64,000 nucleotides of DNA. Origin: Macrosoma leucophasiata (lineage: Eukaryota; Arthropoda; Insecta; Lepidoptera; Hedylidae). The stretch covers positions 3,534,001 to 3,598,000 of the forward strand of contig JAWQUS010000022.1 in the NCBI GenBank assembly GCA_036365455.1, in the 5' to 3' direction. Position numbers and translations under genes: made by a program. The notes beneath the pieces were generated by a model. The model saw only the letters and a list, made by a program, of their open reading frames with translations. It was not told the origin of the DNA and made no database searches. Each line of letters begins with the position of its first letter. Position 1 is the first letter of the stretch. Below are positions 17,972-29,525 of the stretch, piece by piece.

Positions 17972-18207
17972 ACCTATAGTGCAGGGTTTGCATTGCACAC
18001 GGGCGCCGCCGTTTCAGGGGGCGCCGCGGCGCTCCCTCAGACAGCTACGAGGATCGTCTTGGATCATTATGGTACAACAATGATATGACAGAAGCGACCA
18101 GCCAGCGCGGTGGCGGTAGTTAACAAACGCGAGCGCCCTATGGGCGGCTTATTTTTCGAACATATTGTTTCAACTCGAAATAAACCTTATTTCACGTATG
18201 TTTAGAA
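17972..18207 (-). repeat. Long inverted repeat, right arm
   Basis: cctatagtgcagggtttgca to ataaaccttatttcacgtat, the inverted partner of 14967-15185, about 2.8 kb away. The inner ends carry the palindromic partner cctatag / ctatagg. Confidence 0.65.
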
Positions 18208-18851
18208 ATCGCTCATCCGGTGCATTTGCGGTGGTATTTTTATCAAAAATAAACTAATAATGCCATATATTCTAAAACACGCATACCTATGTGGTGCTAA
18301 AACGACACATATATGTATAGTTAAACTAAGGCTAATTCCGCCTAGTAGGAGTTAGAAGTCATTATAGCACTAGCGGCTTTTTTGCGGAATCGCAACGTAA
18401 CATCGTCGTATTAGACAGGTAGTAGGAGAGGGCCCCGCGAAAAACGGTCATGTCAATGTCCAAAAAGGACTACAAAGACTCAAAGGTAATTGTGACATTT
18501 AATTTTTTAAGTTCTCAGGGCAACAAAGACACACACACATTGTCATAAGTAACAATATTGAAAAAATTAAGCAACAATGACTTAACTATAGGTAAAAATA
18601 TTGTTTATACATAATTTTTCATGATTATATAGGTATAGAATAGTATAGATACATTATTTATTTACAATTCTTTGTAAAAATAACACTTTGATAAATACAC
18701 TTTAAAATAAACCTTACCTCATCTACCAAAATAATAGAAGAGAAAAACAATCCATAGTTGAAATAAACTTACATTATAAAAATCTTTAGAATATGCTCTC
18801 CTGTAAAGTCAAGATTTTACAATTAAGACGTTGTTGCACCGGATGAGCGAT
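18208..18851 (+). mobile_element. Candidate MITE with 17-bp perfect inverted ends
   Basis: ATCGCTCATCCGGTGCA at 18208-18224 and its exact reverse at 18835-18851. 644 bp, no long open frame. Single copy in the window, no clear duplication. Confidence 0.5.
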
Positions 18852-18859
18852 ATCTTCAC

Positions 18860-19300
18860 TAACACTTGAAACTTTAATCTTGAGCTCGATTTTGATTCTC
18901 TTCTTTAGAATCTTTTAGTTAAGTATTGAAATCATATCTAATTTCTTGGCAAAATTTTAGATACATAAATAAAAATTGGATTTTGCACTGAGCGCACAAA
19001 CGATATCTTTACAGCTGCTGTAATGTCAGAGATAAGTATGTATACTATCCTTGATGAGATATTGATGAGATAAAAATTACTCGCGGTGGTCAAGAAAACG
19101 CGTCCGGCAATTGTTTTAATAATATAATAACATCCAATGATGTTCTTTAAGATATGACTTTAAAATTGTTATCCATTGTTGTCGAATGTTTCCATCTGGA
19201 AAATATTTTTACGTAGATAAAATCCAGTTTTCACTAACATCAATGTGAACTGTGTAATTGTTAATACAGGGTTAATTTAATTAAAAAACACCCAAATTTC
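18860..19300. other. AT-rich stretch without recognised content
   Basis: No open frame, RNA gene or repeat of this window was seen. Confidence 0.4.
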
Positions 19301-19479
19301 AATAGAGAAGATGGATGGCGATTATCAACATCATGGGATCCCATACTTAGCAAGATTAAATCCCAGTCTGCAAGACCTCAAGATACCATAAGTAATTATT
19401 GTGTTAATCCTGAACGCTACGCAAGGCGTTTACGAAATCGATGGAGGTAGCTACATATAATATTTTCAAACTTCTGTCA

Positions 19480-19657
19480 GACAAACGTCACCTCTCGGAA
19501 GCTGAAAAGCGACCGAAACGTCGGGTTGATTTTAAAAATAATTTTAGTTTAATATACGCGAGATAAATCCGTAAAAACAGTTTTATTTCAATGAGTGTAG
19601 CTCGCGAAAACCTAAGAACATATCAGGGTTAATTTAAATTAACGCATCGCTTCTTGC
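19480..19657 (+). repeat. Interspersed repeat, similar at 56.7 kb
   Basis: cgaccgaaacgtcgggttga, tacgcgagataaatccgtaa and acagttttatttcaatgagt are echoed at 56690-56775 and 56885-56915. Possibly the end of a Penelope-type element; this is not firm. Confidence 0.4.
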
Positions 19658-19665
19658 AGGCAGCC

Positions 19666-19894
19666 CATAAAGCAACACCGGAGGGGAGTAGCCATATGCA
19701 TGCTTTCCCCTCTGTCAAAGTACAAGCCCAATAGGTAGGTAGGGACTTTCGTAATGATAGACGATTTTTGTAGTGTACGTGTGTGTCACACGCATTTCCC
19801 CCCGCAAAAAATGACAGACTGTTTTGCATCGGTAATAAACGCTATGGCTACTGCCCTCCGGTCCGCCGCGGCCGGTGGCCCGTGTTGCTCTATG
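19666..19894 (-). mobile_element. E hAT-like MITE, internally deleted
   Basis: 229 bp, ends CATAAAGCAACACCGG and GTGTTGCTCTATG, flanked by AGGCAGCC on both sides (19658-19665, 19895-19902). It is the same insertion as at 22325, carried in a duplicated segment. Confidence 0.8.
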
Positions 19895-19979
19895 AGGCAG
19901 CCTCTCTACATCGGGGGTGTCTTCGAACGCATAATATCTTTAAGACCACGGTGTAGATTTGAAGAATTTCGGTGAAATC

Positions 19980-20560
19980 CAAAGCATCAGCTCAGGAAGC
20001 CAAAGGGTCAGCTAAGCCCCTTGAAAAATGTAAAATGCTTTGCAATGGTATATGTAATATTATAAATTCTTGATTAGGCGACATATTATATTTACACGGC
20101 GACATTTTATATGGGCCTTTGTTTTACTTATAGTCTTACATTTGTTGCCTGAAATAAATAAATAAATAAATAAAAAAAAAAAATTTAGCAACCACGGGGC
20201 TGCCATAGTCGCACGACGACTCAAAGTCCCTAATAAATAATAGACGCAAAAAAATATTTTTTTCTTCATAATCTAGTATGGCGTAACAGTTTTAGCTTAT
20301 AATTTTTCGCATGCATTATGATAAGCAGAGTGTTATAAATGCAGAATGGTTTCAGTGGCACAATTTTAAGTTGTTATAATTTTCTTTATCATAATATTAG
20401 TTAGCATAAATGTAACGAACATAATTGCTTTACGAATAAAGGTAATTTATTCGCAAATGCGAAACGCATAATTATCGATCTATCCAAAACCTTTTATAGT
20501 CATAAATAAATAACAAATTTGATTCAGATTATTTGAGAGGTAATAAGATTAATTTGTAAA
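19980..20560. other. AT-rich stretch without recognised content
   Basis: Contains an AAAT run (20152-20172). Nothing else supported. Confidence 0.4.
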
Positions 20561-20562
20561 TA

Positions 20563-20565
<3 letters not shown>

Positions 20566-20600
<35 letters not shown>

Positions 20601-20614
20601 TATATATATATAAA
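20566..20614. repeat. AT microsatellite
   Basis: TA/AT dinucleotide run with two interruptions at the 5' end of a Hel1 copy. Confidence 0.9.
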
Positions 20615-20820
20615 TCAATTGCTGTTCGTTAGCCTCGCTAAAACTCGAGAACGGCTGGACCGATCTGGTTAATTTTGGTTATGAATTATTTTTTGAAGTC
20701 CAGGCAAGGTTTCAAAGGTAAGAAAATATGAAGGAATTGAAGGGAAACAGTAAAAACCACAATTTTATTTTCTCATACAAATAGTCCGTATATGTATATC
20801 AAACCTTTTACATTTGAGAG
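20575..20820 (+). mobile_element. Hel1 Helitron copy, 3' end lost
   Basis: Begins in an expanded AT repeat (20566-20612), then carries gctgttcgttagcctcgcta and the gtccaggcaaggtttcaaag interior. Similarity stops near 20815 without a CTAG end. Confidence 0.7.
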
Positions 20821-21128
20821 TTGTTCAAAACTTTCGAGTATTACATTTGTTCTCGATGATTACTCTTAAACTTGTAAAACCAACTTTCCTTTTAATTTCG
20901 TTATAATATGCAGCTACTATTGCCGTAACGTTTGAATTTCTAACAACAACCGTTTAGTTGGTAGAAGGGGGGGACACTTAACTCTAGCGAAAATTGTCAC
21001 TTTAAAGCTTAATAAGTCATGAACAGAACACAACATAAGTTTCGAAAGTCACAGTCAACACAACTTTTTTTTTTTTCATATTTTTATTCTACCTCATTGT
21101 CGGCGTGATTAAAGTGTATACTTGTGCC

Positions 21129-21499
21129 AAAGGAGATGTTGCAAAAATGTATGGACCTCCGGCCATGTATTGTACACAATATCATTAACAGGCAAAATCA
21201 ATATAAAAACGTTTTCTACTGCATATCTTCACTTAGTTAGCTTTGTTTGCAGTTACAAAACATTATTCGCAGTTAGAATTGCAACTCAAAACCAAGATGG
21301 CGAATATGGCGGGCGATGTCATTTTGACAAATTCCACTAATATTCATAATGAAAATGATAAAATCGTTTGAACTAAAGTGGTTGTAACTCTAAAATATAT
21401 TCTTGAATAAATTAATTGTATTTTTTTCGGGTTCTTCTTTAATTAACCCATTTTTTGAGGTAGTGTACGAACCAGAGCCGAGCTCGCAACATCTCCTTT
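21129..21499 (-). mobile_element. B MITE copy 3, shortened
   Basis: 371 bp, opposite orientation, both termini intact (AAAGGAGATGTTGC and GCAACATCTCCTTT). About 100 bp shorter inside than the others. Confidence 0.83.
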
Positions 21500-21965
21500 C
21501 AAGTCTCTAACACCAATAGAATTTGCGCTAAACCGCGGACGAACAGACACGGACATGGCGAAACTAAATGGTTTCCTTGTTTACACGGAACCCTTATAAA
21601 AATGGTCATGTTATAAGTACGTACTAATAGCATCTGAGCTAGCCTGCAAGCGCTAACGTACTGACCTTAACTGATATCTGCAAGGTCTGTGTAATATAAC
21701 ACATAGGTACACATAGCTGTATCAAGACTGACTGACCGCGAAGGCTAGAGCATTGTATTCTGAGACCTAGCATATAAATATAGGTATCTATTGAGTTGTA
21801 TGAGTAAATCGTAGAAGTAGAAACGTTTTGTTTGTATTTAATCTATCAGGTATAGTAATAAAGGTGAGGTAACAATGTAAATGAAATAAATATAACACAA
21901 CATGATTTAACAACCCGCGTTTATGTGATTTTAGTTTAATGTCGGAAATGTATTTTTACCTATGT

Positions 21966-22186
21966 CAGAGAATATGTAATAATACTACGTATAGAATGGA
22001 CACTTCGACGTCCCGCCCGATTTCCCCGCCTCACCCAACATCCTGCCCTCATATGGGTGACCTTTGGTATTTTCTACGTGCTACGCACACAGGTGCACGT
22101 GTAAATACACGTCACTGATTGATGTCTGTGTAATAGAAACCAAATTAAGCGTTTGTATGGAATTTTGGCGGAGTGTCCGCAGTGTG
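21966..22186 (+). mobile_element. D element, opposite orientation
   Basis: Starts CAGAGAATATGTAATAATAC and ends GGAGTGTCCGCAGTGTG. No clear duplicated flank. An A-repeat fragment starts a few bases beyond. Confidence 0.75.
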
Positions 22187-22191
22187 TGATG

Positions 22192-22276
22192 TATGTTATG
22201 AAGGTGGCAAACAAGCATGCAGTTCACACTTATGTTAAGTGATGACTGCAGCCTATAGACACCCACACAAAGACTG
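22192..22276 (-). repeat. A repeat, tail part
   Basis: Only the part next to the tail, between a D element and the duplicated segment at 22.28 kb. Confidence 0.65.
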
Positions 22277-22700
22277 TTAATACAGGGTTAATTTGAATTA
22301 ACGCATCGCTTCTTTCAGGCAGCCCATAAAGCAACACCGGAGGGGAGTAGCCATATGCATGCTTTCCCCTCTGTCAAAGTACAAGCCCAAATAGGCCTAT
22401 ACCTGTCGCCTAGATGTTTAAATGTGTGCGTGAAATTGTTTTTGTATTTTGTTAAAGTCAAGGTGTGAGTTTCGTAATGATAGACGATTTTTGTAGTGTG
22501 CGTGTGTGTCGCACGCATTTCCCCCCGCAAAAAATGACAGACTGTTTTGCATCGGTAATAAACGCTATGGCTACTGCCCTCCGGTCCGCCGCGGCCGGTG
22601 GCCCGTGTTGCTCTATGAGGCAGCCTCTCTACATCGGGGGTGTCTTCGAACGCATAATATCTTTAAGACCACGGTGTAGATTTGAAGAATTTAGGTGAAA
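22274..22700. repeat. Duplicated segment containing an E MITE
   Basis: cagggttaatttgaattaac to ttgaagaatttaggtgaaat matches 19622-19978, including the E MITE and its flanks. The 19.6-kb copy has a ~64-bp deletion inside E. Confidence 0.75.
22325..22617 (-). mobile_element. E hAT-like MITE (293 bp)
   Basis: Ends CATAAAGCAACACCGG and GTGTTGCTCTATG, with perfect 8-bp flanks AGGCAGCC (22317-22324, 22618-22625). Confidence 0.85.
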
Positions 22701-22707
22701 TCCTAGA

Positions 22708-22830
22708 GAGAATTATGTTAAGTGATGACTGCAGCCTATAGACACCCACACAAAGACCAGAGGTCAAAATGCTGTTGCGTTGCCACCTGAGACCTTAGTT
22801 GTTATATCTCTGTGATAGTAATTACAGTAC
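22708..22830 (-). repeat. A repeat, tail part
   Basis: tgttaagtgatgactgcagc to tctctgtgatagtaattaca. May be the continuation of the piece at 22192. Confidence 0.6.
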
Positions 22831-22989
22831 ATGTATAGTATATACTATACAATGAGTACTACCTAGCTAAAAATTAGTATTGCTCTTTATTACCTATAAT
22901 ATTGCTGTATTATTATGTATATATCTATCCAATGTTGTTTATCTATATGTTTTATACTTTGTATTTTATTAATTTAATTGCTGTACGTA

Positions 22990-23180
22990 TTATTTATTTA
23001 ACCTGTACACCCCTACCGCCTTAACCAAATCAAAAGTCTCCTTCCACCTACAGGTAGTCTGGAAGAGATCGCTTTAAGCGATAAGACCGCCTGGTTGTAT
23101 AGCCTATTTGCTATGCATCTAATTTTATTTTTGTAAAAAATATTTGTGTACAATAAAGAATATTCTATCCTATTCTATAA
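22990..23180 (+). mobile_element. LINE 3' UTR fragment
   Basis: Carries tctggaagagatcgctttaa and gcgataagaccgcctggttg, then AATAAAGAATATTCTATCC repeated as a tail. This is a common 3' UTR pattern of jockey-type LINEs in moths and butterflies. No coding part. Confidence 0.5.
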
Positions 23181-23396
23181 ATATAGTATATGTATATTTA
23201 CGTCTAGGGTGTGACTGCCTATCGATATTTCTATCAATTTTTCATGTTAATATAGGTATGCTTCCTTAGAACCCCTTCTATTTGTAAAAACCCCTTCTAC
23301 ACGGTCGGATCCAACCGCCGACCGTCGCGTCCTTAGTCGGGTTGATGTAAAAATGGACAGTGTAGAAATCGGTTGACCCGACCAATTTTGATTTGA

Positions 23397-23612
23397 CGAC
23401 CCGGTTAGTCCAGCGGTGCGAAACCACCGTTTGATTCGAAGGGTCGCGGGTTCGATCCCCGCACCGGAACAAATATTTGTATGGCCTACAGATATTTGTT
23501 TCGGGTCTGGGTGTTTGTGTATGTGTTGTATGTGTACAACGGCACGCACGACACATGTTTATACCTACTGTGGGGCTGTGAGTGTAAGCGTGTTTTATTT
23601 TTTTATTTTAAT
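23397..23612 (+). mobile_element. H tRNA-headed SINE
   Basis: Best preserved plus-strand copy: ACCCGGTTAGTCCAGCGGTG, then GCGGGTTCGATCCCCGCACC, a full B box with matching T-arm stem. Confidence 0.82.
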
Positions 23613-23699
23613 TTTGGTTGGCCTTGGTCGTGAGCGCATCCCTCCCGACAAGCTGCGTCCGTGGTCGGACTATAAATGACAATGACAGATTGTGACCCA

Positions 23700-24620
23700 C
23701 CATTTACACGAAATGTAAATTAAAGAAAAACTATGTTATGAAAATAGAATTCTTAGATATTAGATCTTTTTTTTGTGTAACTTGAGGTTAATAATTACGT
23801 TAAAAAAGTCTTGAATATGGTTGTTCCTAATTGAGTTACTCAAAATAACAATAAAGTACTTTAAAACGTTCTAACTCAAGCTTTAATCACTCAAAGTTAG
23901 TTTTAATCCAAACATATTATTTTCGTATGTGTAATTAATATAAACATTATTTTTAAATAATTACAAACGCTGTTTTTACTATTGAAACGTTGACAATGTA
24001 AGTATCGGTCAATATTTCTACTGTCATAGATTTTCGATCTACCCGAAAAACGATTGAACTTAAATAAAATAGCAACAACAAACCTAGGTACTTATATCAA
24101 AGAACTGTTCTTTAAATATAAAATACTTTATTTATACTCAACGTAAAGTTTGACAGAAATCAGAATGATTTTATACTTCCAGTCTGTATGGACCATGTCT
24201 TTTGCCTTACTGTGTGTATTTTACCAAATGTGTATTACTGCGGCCGTGCCATGCACGACATGTCTTAGGTTTACACACAAACTACAAATTTAAAAGTGAT
24301 TAAATGTGTGTGTAAGTAATCAGTGATTAAATCTCAACAAAAATAGGTATTTGCCGTGCTGGTAAATAACTGTTTTCAAGTGGGTCAAAGTTCTATATAA
24401 TTTCTGGCTTTGTCATTTAATGTACTCTATGGTGGTCGGCTCCGACCGTCTGGAACGCTGTCGGCCGACGCGACAGACATAAAGGCTCATTCACACATAT
24501 CACCACGGAAAAAAACCCCTTCTATACGATGAAATAATGGCGTAATGTTATTTTGTAGCTTCGCACAGCCCTCAGTTTTATTTTTGGAAGACACTGTTCA
24601 ATTTTGTTAATAGTTAATAA
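23700..24620. other. Stretch without recognised content
   Basis: Mostly AT-rich. No open frame or family match. Lies between an H SINE and an A repeat. Confidence 0.4.
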
Positions 24621-24626
24621 GAAACG

Positions 24627-24919
24627 TTTTTTTTTTTTTTTTTTTATGTTATGGACGTGGCAAACAAGCATGCAGTTCGCATTGATGTTAAGTGATGACT
24701 GCAGCCTATAGACACCCACACAAAGACCAAGGTCAAAATGCAGATGCGTTGCCACTCCTGAGGCCTAAGGTGTTATGCCTCTGTGCCGGAAATTACAGGG
24801 CCGTACATTACCACCTGACCGGAACACGATAGTGCTGAACACTACCATTTAGCGGCAAGTATATTAGGTAATGCGGTGCCTACGCCCGCGAGCTCCGTCA
24901 CTGGAGCTCTACCACCAGT
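24627..24919 (-). repeat. A repeat
   Basis: Full length with a reversed A-tail of about 18. Confidence 0.87.
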
Positions 24920-24924
24920 AATTA

Positions 24925-26430
24925 CGTATTTACTTATCCAATTAATTCGCATGGCATTATTGAATAATATGTTGTGTTAAAATTTAATATTAATAATGTA
25001 CCTATGTAAACGATTTTCGTGATCCTATGTGCAGTGTTTATTGTAAAGCTATATTTCTCTGGCAAGTGATTTGTTTCTAATCTTTTAAGAGAAATAAATG
25101 TCTTAAGCCTTTATAACACATTTAACTTGAAGTAATATGTTTGAAAGACTCATAATTACCATTTCAATTGACTCTTTGTTCCAGTTAGACAAACCTAACC
25201 TCAAAATAATAATTTTCATTTATGAATACACATCAGTTATGCTATTAGATATATTTTTGTTCCATCTTTATGTAAAAGCATTTAGCACATATCATAGAGT
25301 TGATTAATGGTAATATGATGAAGGCAGCAACATTGTTGGTCAGAACTGGGATATCTGGCGCTCTACACTCTCTGCCTACCCCGTTAGGGACCTGGCGTGA
25401 AGATGCATACATACATACATACACCAACATTCTGAGATCAGGAATTTTGTCCACAATTCCGGGGTATTCTTTAAAGGATGTTATCTTTTTGGCAAGAGAC
25501 ATAGGTACAATCGAACTATCATATTAATTTGCTTGGTTTTCATATATTCTTTAAATATCCGATATTAAGTGCATACATTTATTCGTTACAAACTTGGTTT
25601 TATTACTTTTAGATTTTTTTAAATAGGTTTATCTATTTCTTAATTTTTTTTATTTTAAATTATTTTCAAATAATAATCTTCAAAAATAAAAACTAAAAGT
25701 GTTCAAATCAAAACTCATGAAGTACCGACGTAAATAAGTACCTACGTTGGTATTTTATGAGTTTTGATTTACATAAAATTACAGCACTATTCCAGTTTAT
25801 TTTTAAAAGAGTCAACTTTGAATAGGTACAGCTTATAATCGAACTTTATTATTTCTCAAGTAATAAATATTAAAATTCTGTAAACGATTTTAATAAAAAA
25901 AATGTAATAATTAAACTAACAGTAAGCTTAATAAAAATCTAGACTTAAACGCCTGATCAAAAAGTAAACAATGCAAAATAACACAAAAAACTTTAGCAGC
26001 GTTAATAATCAAATCATTCTATTTTTAAAATATTCACGAATTTGGCACAACTGTGACTGTACGATTGCCATTGATACGAGTACAATTCCAAAATTAAATT
26101 CAGCACAGAGTAAGTACATACCTTAAAAATAATACGTTTTTGACACTGACAACACGTTTGACTATGTTAACGCGTGATAAACAACTGAGTAAGATTGTTG
26201 GAGTTGCTAGATGAAAACACAATAATACCCATTCAAGATCTATTTTTATAATCGTGCTCATTTTAACCAGATTGGCGTTTATTTCGCATTCAGTTTGTAT
26301 GTTGATTGTTGATTTGATTTTATGATTGTATTGTTGTTGATGTCCTAAAAAAAATTAGACCTAAAGGTTAGATTCCTCTAAACAAGGAATAATAATTATC
26401 TCTCACGGATCAGGTGGCCAATATTGGCGG
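24925..26430. other. Low-repeat stretch upstream of gene 1
   Basis: Largely free of the families above. Contains the candidate 5' UTR exon (26122-26188) and a short minus-strand frame at 25430-25502 (SLAKKITSFKEYPGIVDK) of unknown meaning. Confidence 0.4.
26122..26188 (-). promoter_or_regulatory. Candidate start site and 5' UTR exon for gene 1
   Basis: An arthropod-type initiator (TCAGTT at 26183-26188, minus strand) is followed after about 60 bases by a good donor, TTTTTAAG|GTATGT at 26122. The span contains no ATG and is not part of a recognised repeat. If it serves gene 1 the first intron would be long. This is inference from short motifs only. Confidence 0.22.
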
Positions 26431-26440
26431 AAACAATTGA

Positions 26441-26698
26441 CGGCTTTCCCCTCTCTCAAAGTACAAGCCCAAATGGGACTATACCTGTCGCTTAGATGTT
26501 TTAATATGTACGTGAAATTGTTTCTCTATTTTGTTAAAACAAGGTGTGAGTTTCGTAGTAATAGACGATTTTTGTAGTGTGCGCGTGTGTCACACGCATT
26601 GCCCCCTGCAAAAAATGACAGACTGTTTTGCATCGGTAATAAACGTTATGGCTCACTCCCCTCCAGTCCGCCGCGACCGGTGGCCCGTGTTGCTCTAT
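26441..26698 (-). mobile_element. E hAT-like MITE, left end lost
   Basis: Interior (tttcccctct..aaagtacaagccc, acgattttt gtagtgtgcg) and right end GTGTTGCTCTATA present. The left terminus is missing. Confidence 0.65.
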
Positions 26699-26990
26699 AT
26701 AACCGGGCGGTCTCTCGTGTCTTGACGGGATAGTAAACTAAAGTAGAAATATAATAAGCTGACAACACTGTGACATAAATATATGACTTTGAAATAAAAT
26801 TAGCACCGTAGTATTGCTGTTGTCAATTTTAGTATTACTTATTTATAATTAGGATTGCAATTAATTTATTGCTTGTTAATAAAACAAAGTATTAAAAGTT
26901 TAATGTGTGTTATGAACTTGATATACGGTATAATGTATGCATATTTAAAATGGAATTAGTTGTTTGGTGATCATAAATCTTCATCTAGGA

Positions 26991-27145
26991 CTAGCTGGTG
27001 CCCGCAACTTCGTCTGCATTCTCACAATATTTTTATAAGTAGCCTGAGTTATTCTGATGTATGAGCTATATTATTGTAAAGTTTTATTAAAATTCATTCA
27101 GTAGTTTTTACGTGAAAGAGTTACAAACATTCGCGTTTATAATTT
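26991..27145 (-). mobile_element. Helitron-like 3' end, divergent
   Basis: ctagctggtgcccgcaactt, reversed, is a CTAG-ended Helitron terminus. The interior (gtagcctgagttattctgat) differs from Hel1 and Hel2. It is cut off at the A repeat at 27146. Confidence 0.5.
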
Positions 27146-27433
27146 CTTTTTTTTAAAGTTATGGAAGTGGCAAACCAGCATACAGTTCACATTGATGTTA
27201 AGTGATGACTGCAGCCTATAGACACCCACACAGAGACCAGAGGTCAAAATGCAGATGCGTTACCACTCCTGAGGCTAAAGGTGTTATGCCTCTGTGCCGG
27301 AAATTACAGGTCCGTACATTACCACCTGACCGGAACACGATAGTGCTGAACACTACCATTTAGCGGCAAGTTTATTAGGTAATGCGGTGGTGCCTACGCC
27401 CGCGAGCTCCGTCACTGGAGCTCTACCACCAGT
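27146..27433 (-). repeat. A repeat
   Basis: Full length. It truncates the Helitron-like piece at 26991. Confidence 0.87.
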
Positions 27434-27502
27434 AAATATTAAACATTAGCAGGAAGAATGTTAATAAACAGTGCCTGTATAATATTTATGAGCAATCTTC
27501 AT

Positions 27503-27674
27503 TGGTACGTCGAGCGTAGGCACCACCGCATTACCTAATCCATCTGCCATCAAACGGTAGTGTTTAGCACTATCGTCTTACGGTTAGATGGTAATGTACG
27601 GCCCCGTAATATCCATCAAATATGCTAAACATCTTAGACCTCAAGGGTGGCAACCATCATTACATAAAAAAGCG
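27503..27674 (+). repeat. A repeat, old and deleted
   Basis: cgtaggcaccaccgcattac and ttaggcc-like atcttagacctcaagggtgg, then catcattacataaaaaa. Confidence 0.7.
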
Positions 27675-27679
27675 GCCAA

Positions 27680-28370
27680 GTGCGTGTCGGGCCACGAACA
27701 ATGTAGGGTTCGGTTTTCAATTGGTCGAATGTTACTCGTATAGTTGTTAAGCCTACTTAGCACTAGAGAAAGAAAACAAAAAAACACGTGATAATTTCAA
27801 TATTTTATTTATTGTTCAAATTGAATGCGTATTTTTTGTTAAATTTTTATTAACAACACAATATTATTAATAAAGATATATAAGTCCAATGGTATATTAT
27901 TTAACACCCAATAATTATTATTGCCTACAGTCTACACAAACACTAAGAAATGTTATTTTAGAAATTCGGCTATCAGTTATTCGTCTTGTTCGTAACTTAA
28001 ATAGGGGTATTCGTATCAAATATTGCTAAGTTATAGAAATAAAGGAAACAAAACATAATTTCAAAAATACTTCGGAACGCCTTACTTTGACATGATAATA
28101 ATCATTATCTATTCCGTGATCAAAACCATATAGATCACTAAAACTCAGTAACTATTGTCGAAGTATCGATATATCAATTATCTAAATCTCACACTCAGAT
28201 AAACTTTTATCTTGCATCAGTTAATAAATATAATACTACACAAATTCATTAATTTAACACATTCAACCCATTAGTTATTAAATTATTACGTAATAAAAAT
28301 AACAAAATCTTAAACTACACGCGATATTTATACATGATTGGAATGTTATATTACAACCATTTATAATAAC
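27680..28370. other. AT-rich stretch without recognised content
   Basis: gcggccaagtgcgtgtcggg at 27670 is a common insect repeat phrase. The rest shows nothing. Confidence 0.4.
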
Positions 28371-28378
28371 AATATTAT

Positions 28379-28688
28379 AAACGTAACTTCACGCCTGTAA
28401 TCCCCGAAGGGGTAGGCAGAGGTAAATGCATGCATTCAAGCATACATGCAAACACCCACGATTCGCCGGTTACGTTTTGGCCCATGTAGCAGGTGGCGAG
28501 CCTGTTGACATCTCCGGGCACATTACCAAACATTGAGGTACTGGGAAATTTCCAGAAAATGGAAAAATCCCAATAGAACCAGAGATAAAGGCTTTTTCAC
28601 CATTATCTCTGATAACCCCCTACCTGGGAATCGAACCCAGGACCTCAGCGTAGTAGTAGTGGCCTGCTACCACTAGGCTACCGAGGCA
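28379..28688 (-). mobile_element. C tRNA-headed SINE, full length
   Basis: Head at the right: GCCTCGGTAGCCTAGTGGTA (A box) and CTGGGTTCGATTCCCAGGTA (B box). The body runs through tgtcaacaggctcgccacc to CGTAACTTCACGCC in reverse. ATATTATAA occurs at 28372-28380 and 28694-28702 as a possible target duplication. Confidence 0.83.
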
Positions 28689-29102
28689 GTTGTATATTAT
28701 AATATATTTAAAACACTTTAATAGTGACCGATGAATATCCATGAATCCAAAATGGTATGGGGCTTGGATCCGCACCTTGTACACTATATTGAGAGAAGAA
28801 GCATAAAATACTAAATCATTTTCAATTATTCAAATAGTTTATTGCACATTCGATTGACTGTCTTAAGTTTATTTCAAAAACAAGAATGTCATAGTATGTA
28901 GCAATATGGTGACAGATCTATTGTTTTCATACAAAAATTACGTAAAATTCCTATTTCCGACAAAAAATAAATAGTTTTTACATGATTCTACTTATTTTTC
29001 TCTATCTGGATATAGTGTACAAGGTGTACCCAACGTGGAACTTGTCGTTTCATTATCACATTGTAGTTAACGTCATACAAAATTAAATACTCATCATCAT
29101 TT

Positions 29103-29525
29103 TCAGCCAATAGACGTCCACTGCTGAACAAAGGCCTCCCCCAAAGAATGCCGCAACGAACGGTCCTGGGCCGCCCTCATCCAGCGATTGCCCGCGACCT
29201 TCACCAGGTCGTCGGTCCATCTTCTGGGAGGCCTGCCCACGCTTCGCTTTCCGGTACGCGGTCGCCACTCGAGAACTGCTCTGCCCCAACGGCCGTCAGT
29301 TCGTCGAGCTATGTGCCCTGCCCACTGCCACTTGAGTCTTGCTATTCGGTGAGCTATGTCGGTAACTTTGGTTCTCATGCGGATCTCCTCATTTCTGATT
29401 CGATCTCGCAGAGAAACACCAAGCATAGCTCGCTCCATTGCTCTCTGAGTGACCTTGAGCCTTCTTATGAGGCCCATAGTAGCGACCACGTTTCTGTCCC
29501 ATAAGTCATAACTGGCAACACACAC
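29103..29525 (-). pseudogene. C-terminal domain of the broken RTE LINE
   Basis: Encodes the RTE C-terminal region (QRAMERAMLGVSLRDRI, then WQWAGHIARRTDGRWGRAV and FVQQWTSIG at the stop). It is out of frame with the polymerase core. Confidence 0.8.

Noticed and set aside
25430..25502. Minus-strand frame starting SLAKKITSFKEYPGIVDK as first coding exon of gene 1
   Set aside because: No donor after it gives phase 1, no good acceptor or initiator precedes it, and the downstream part runs into a CATA microsatellite and C-SINE-like text.
28618..28688. tRNA gene reading GCCTCGGTAGCCTAGTGG
   Set aside because: It continues into the C SINE body and recurs as the head of other C copies.
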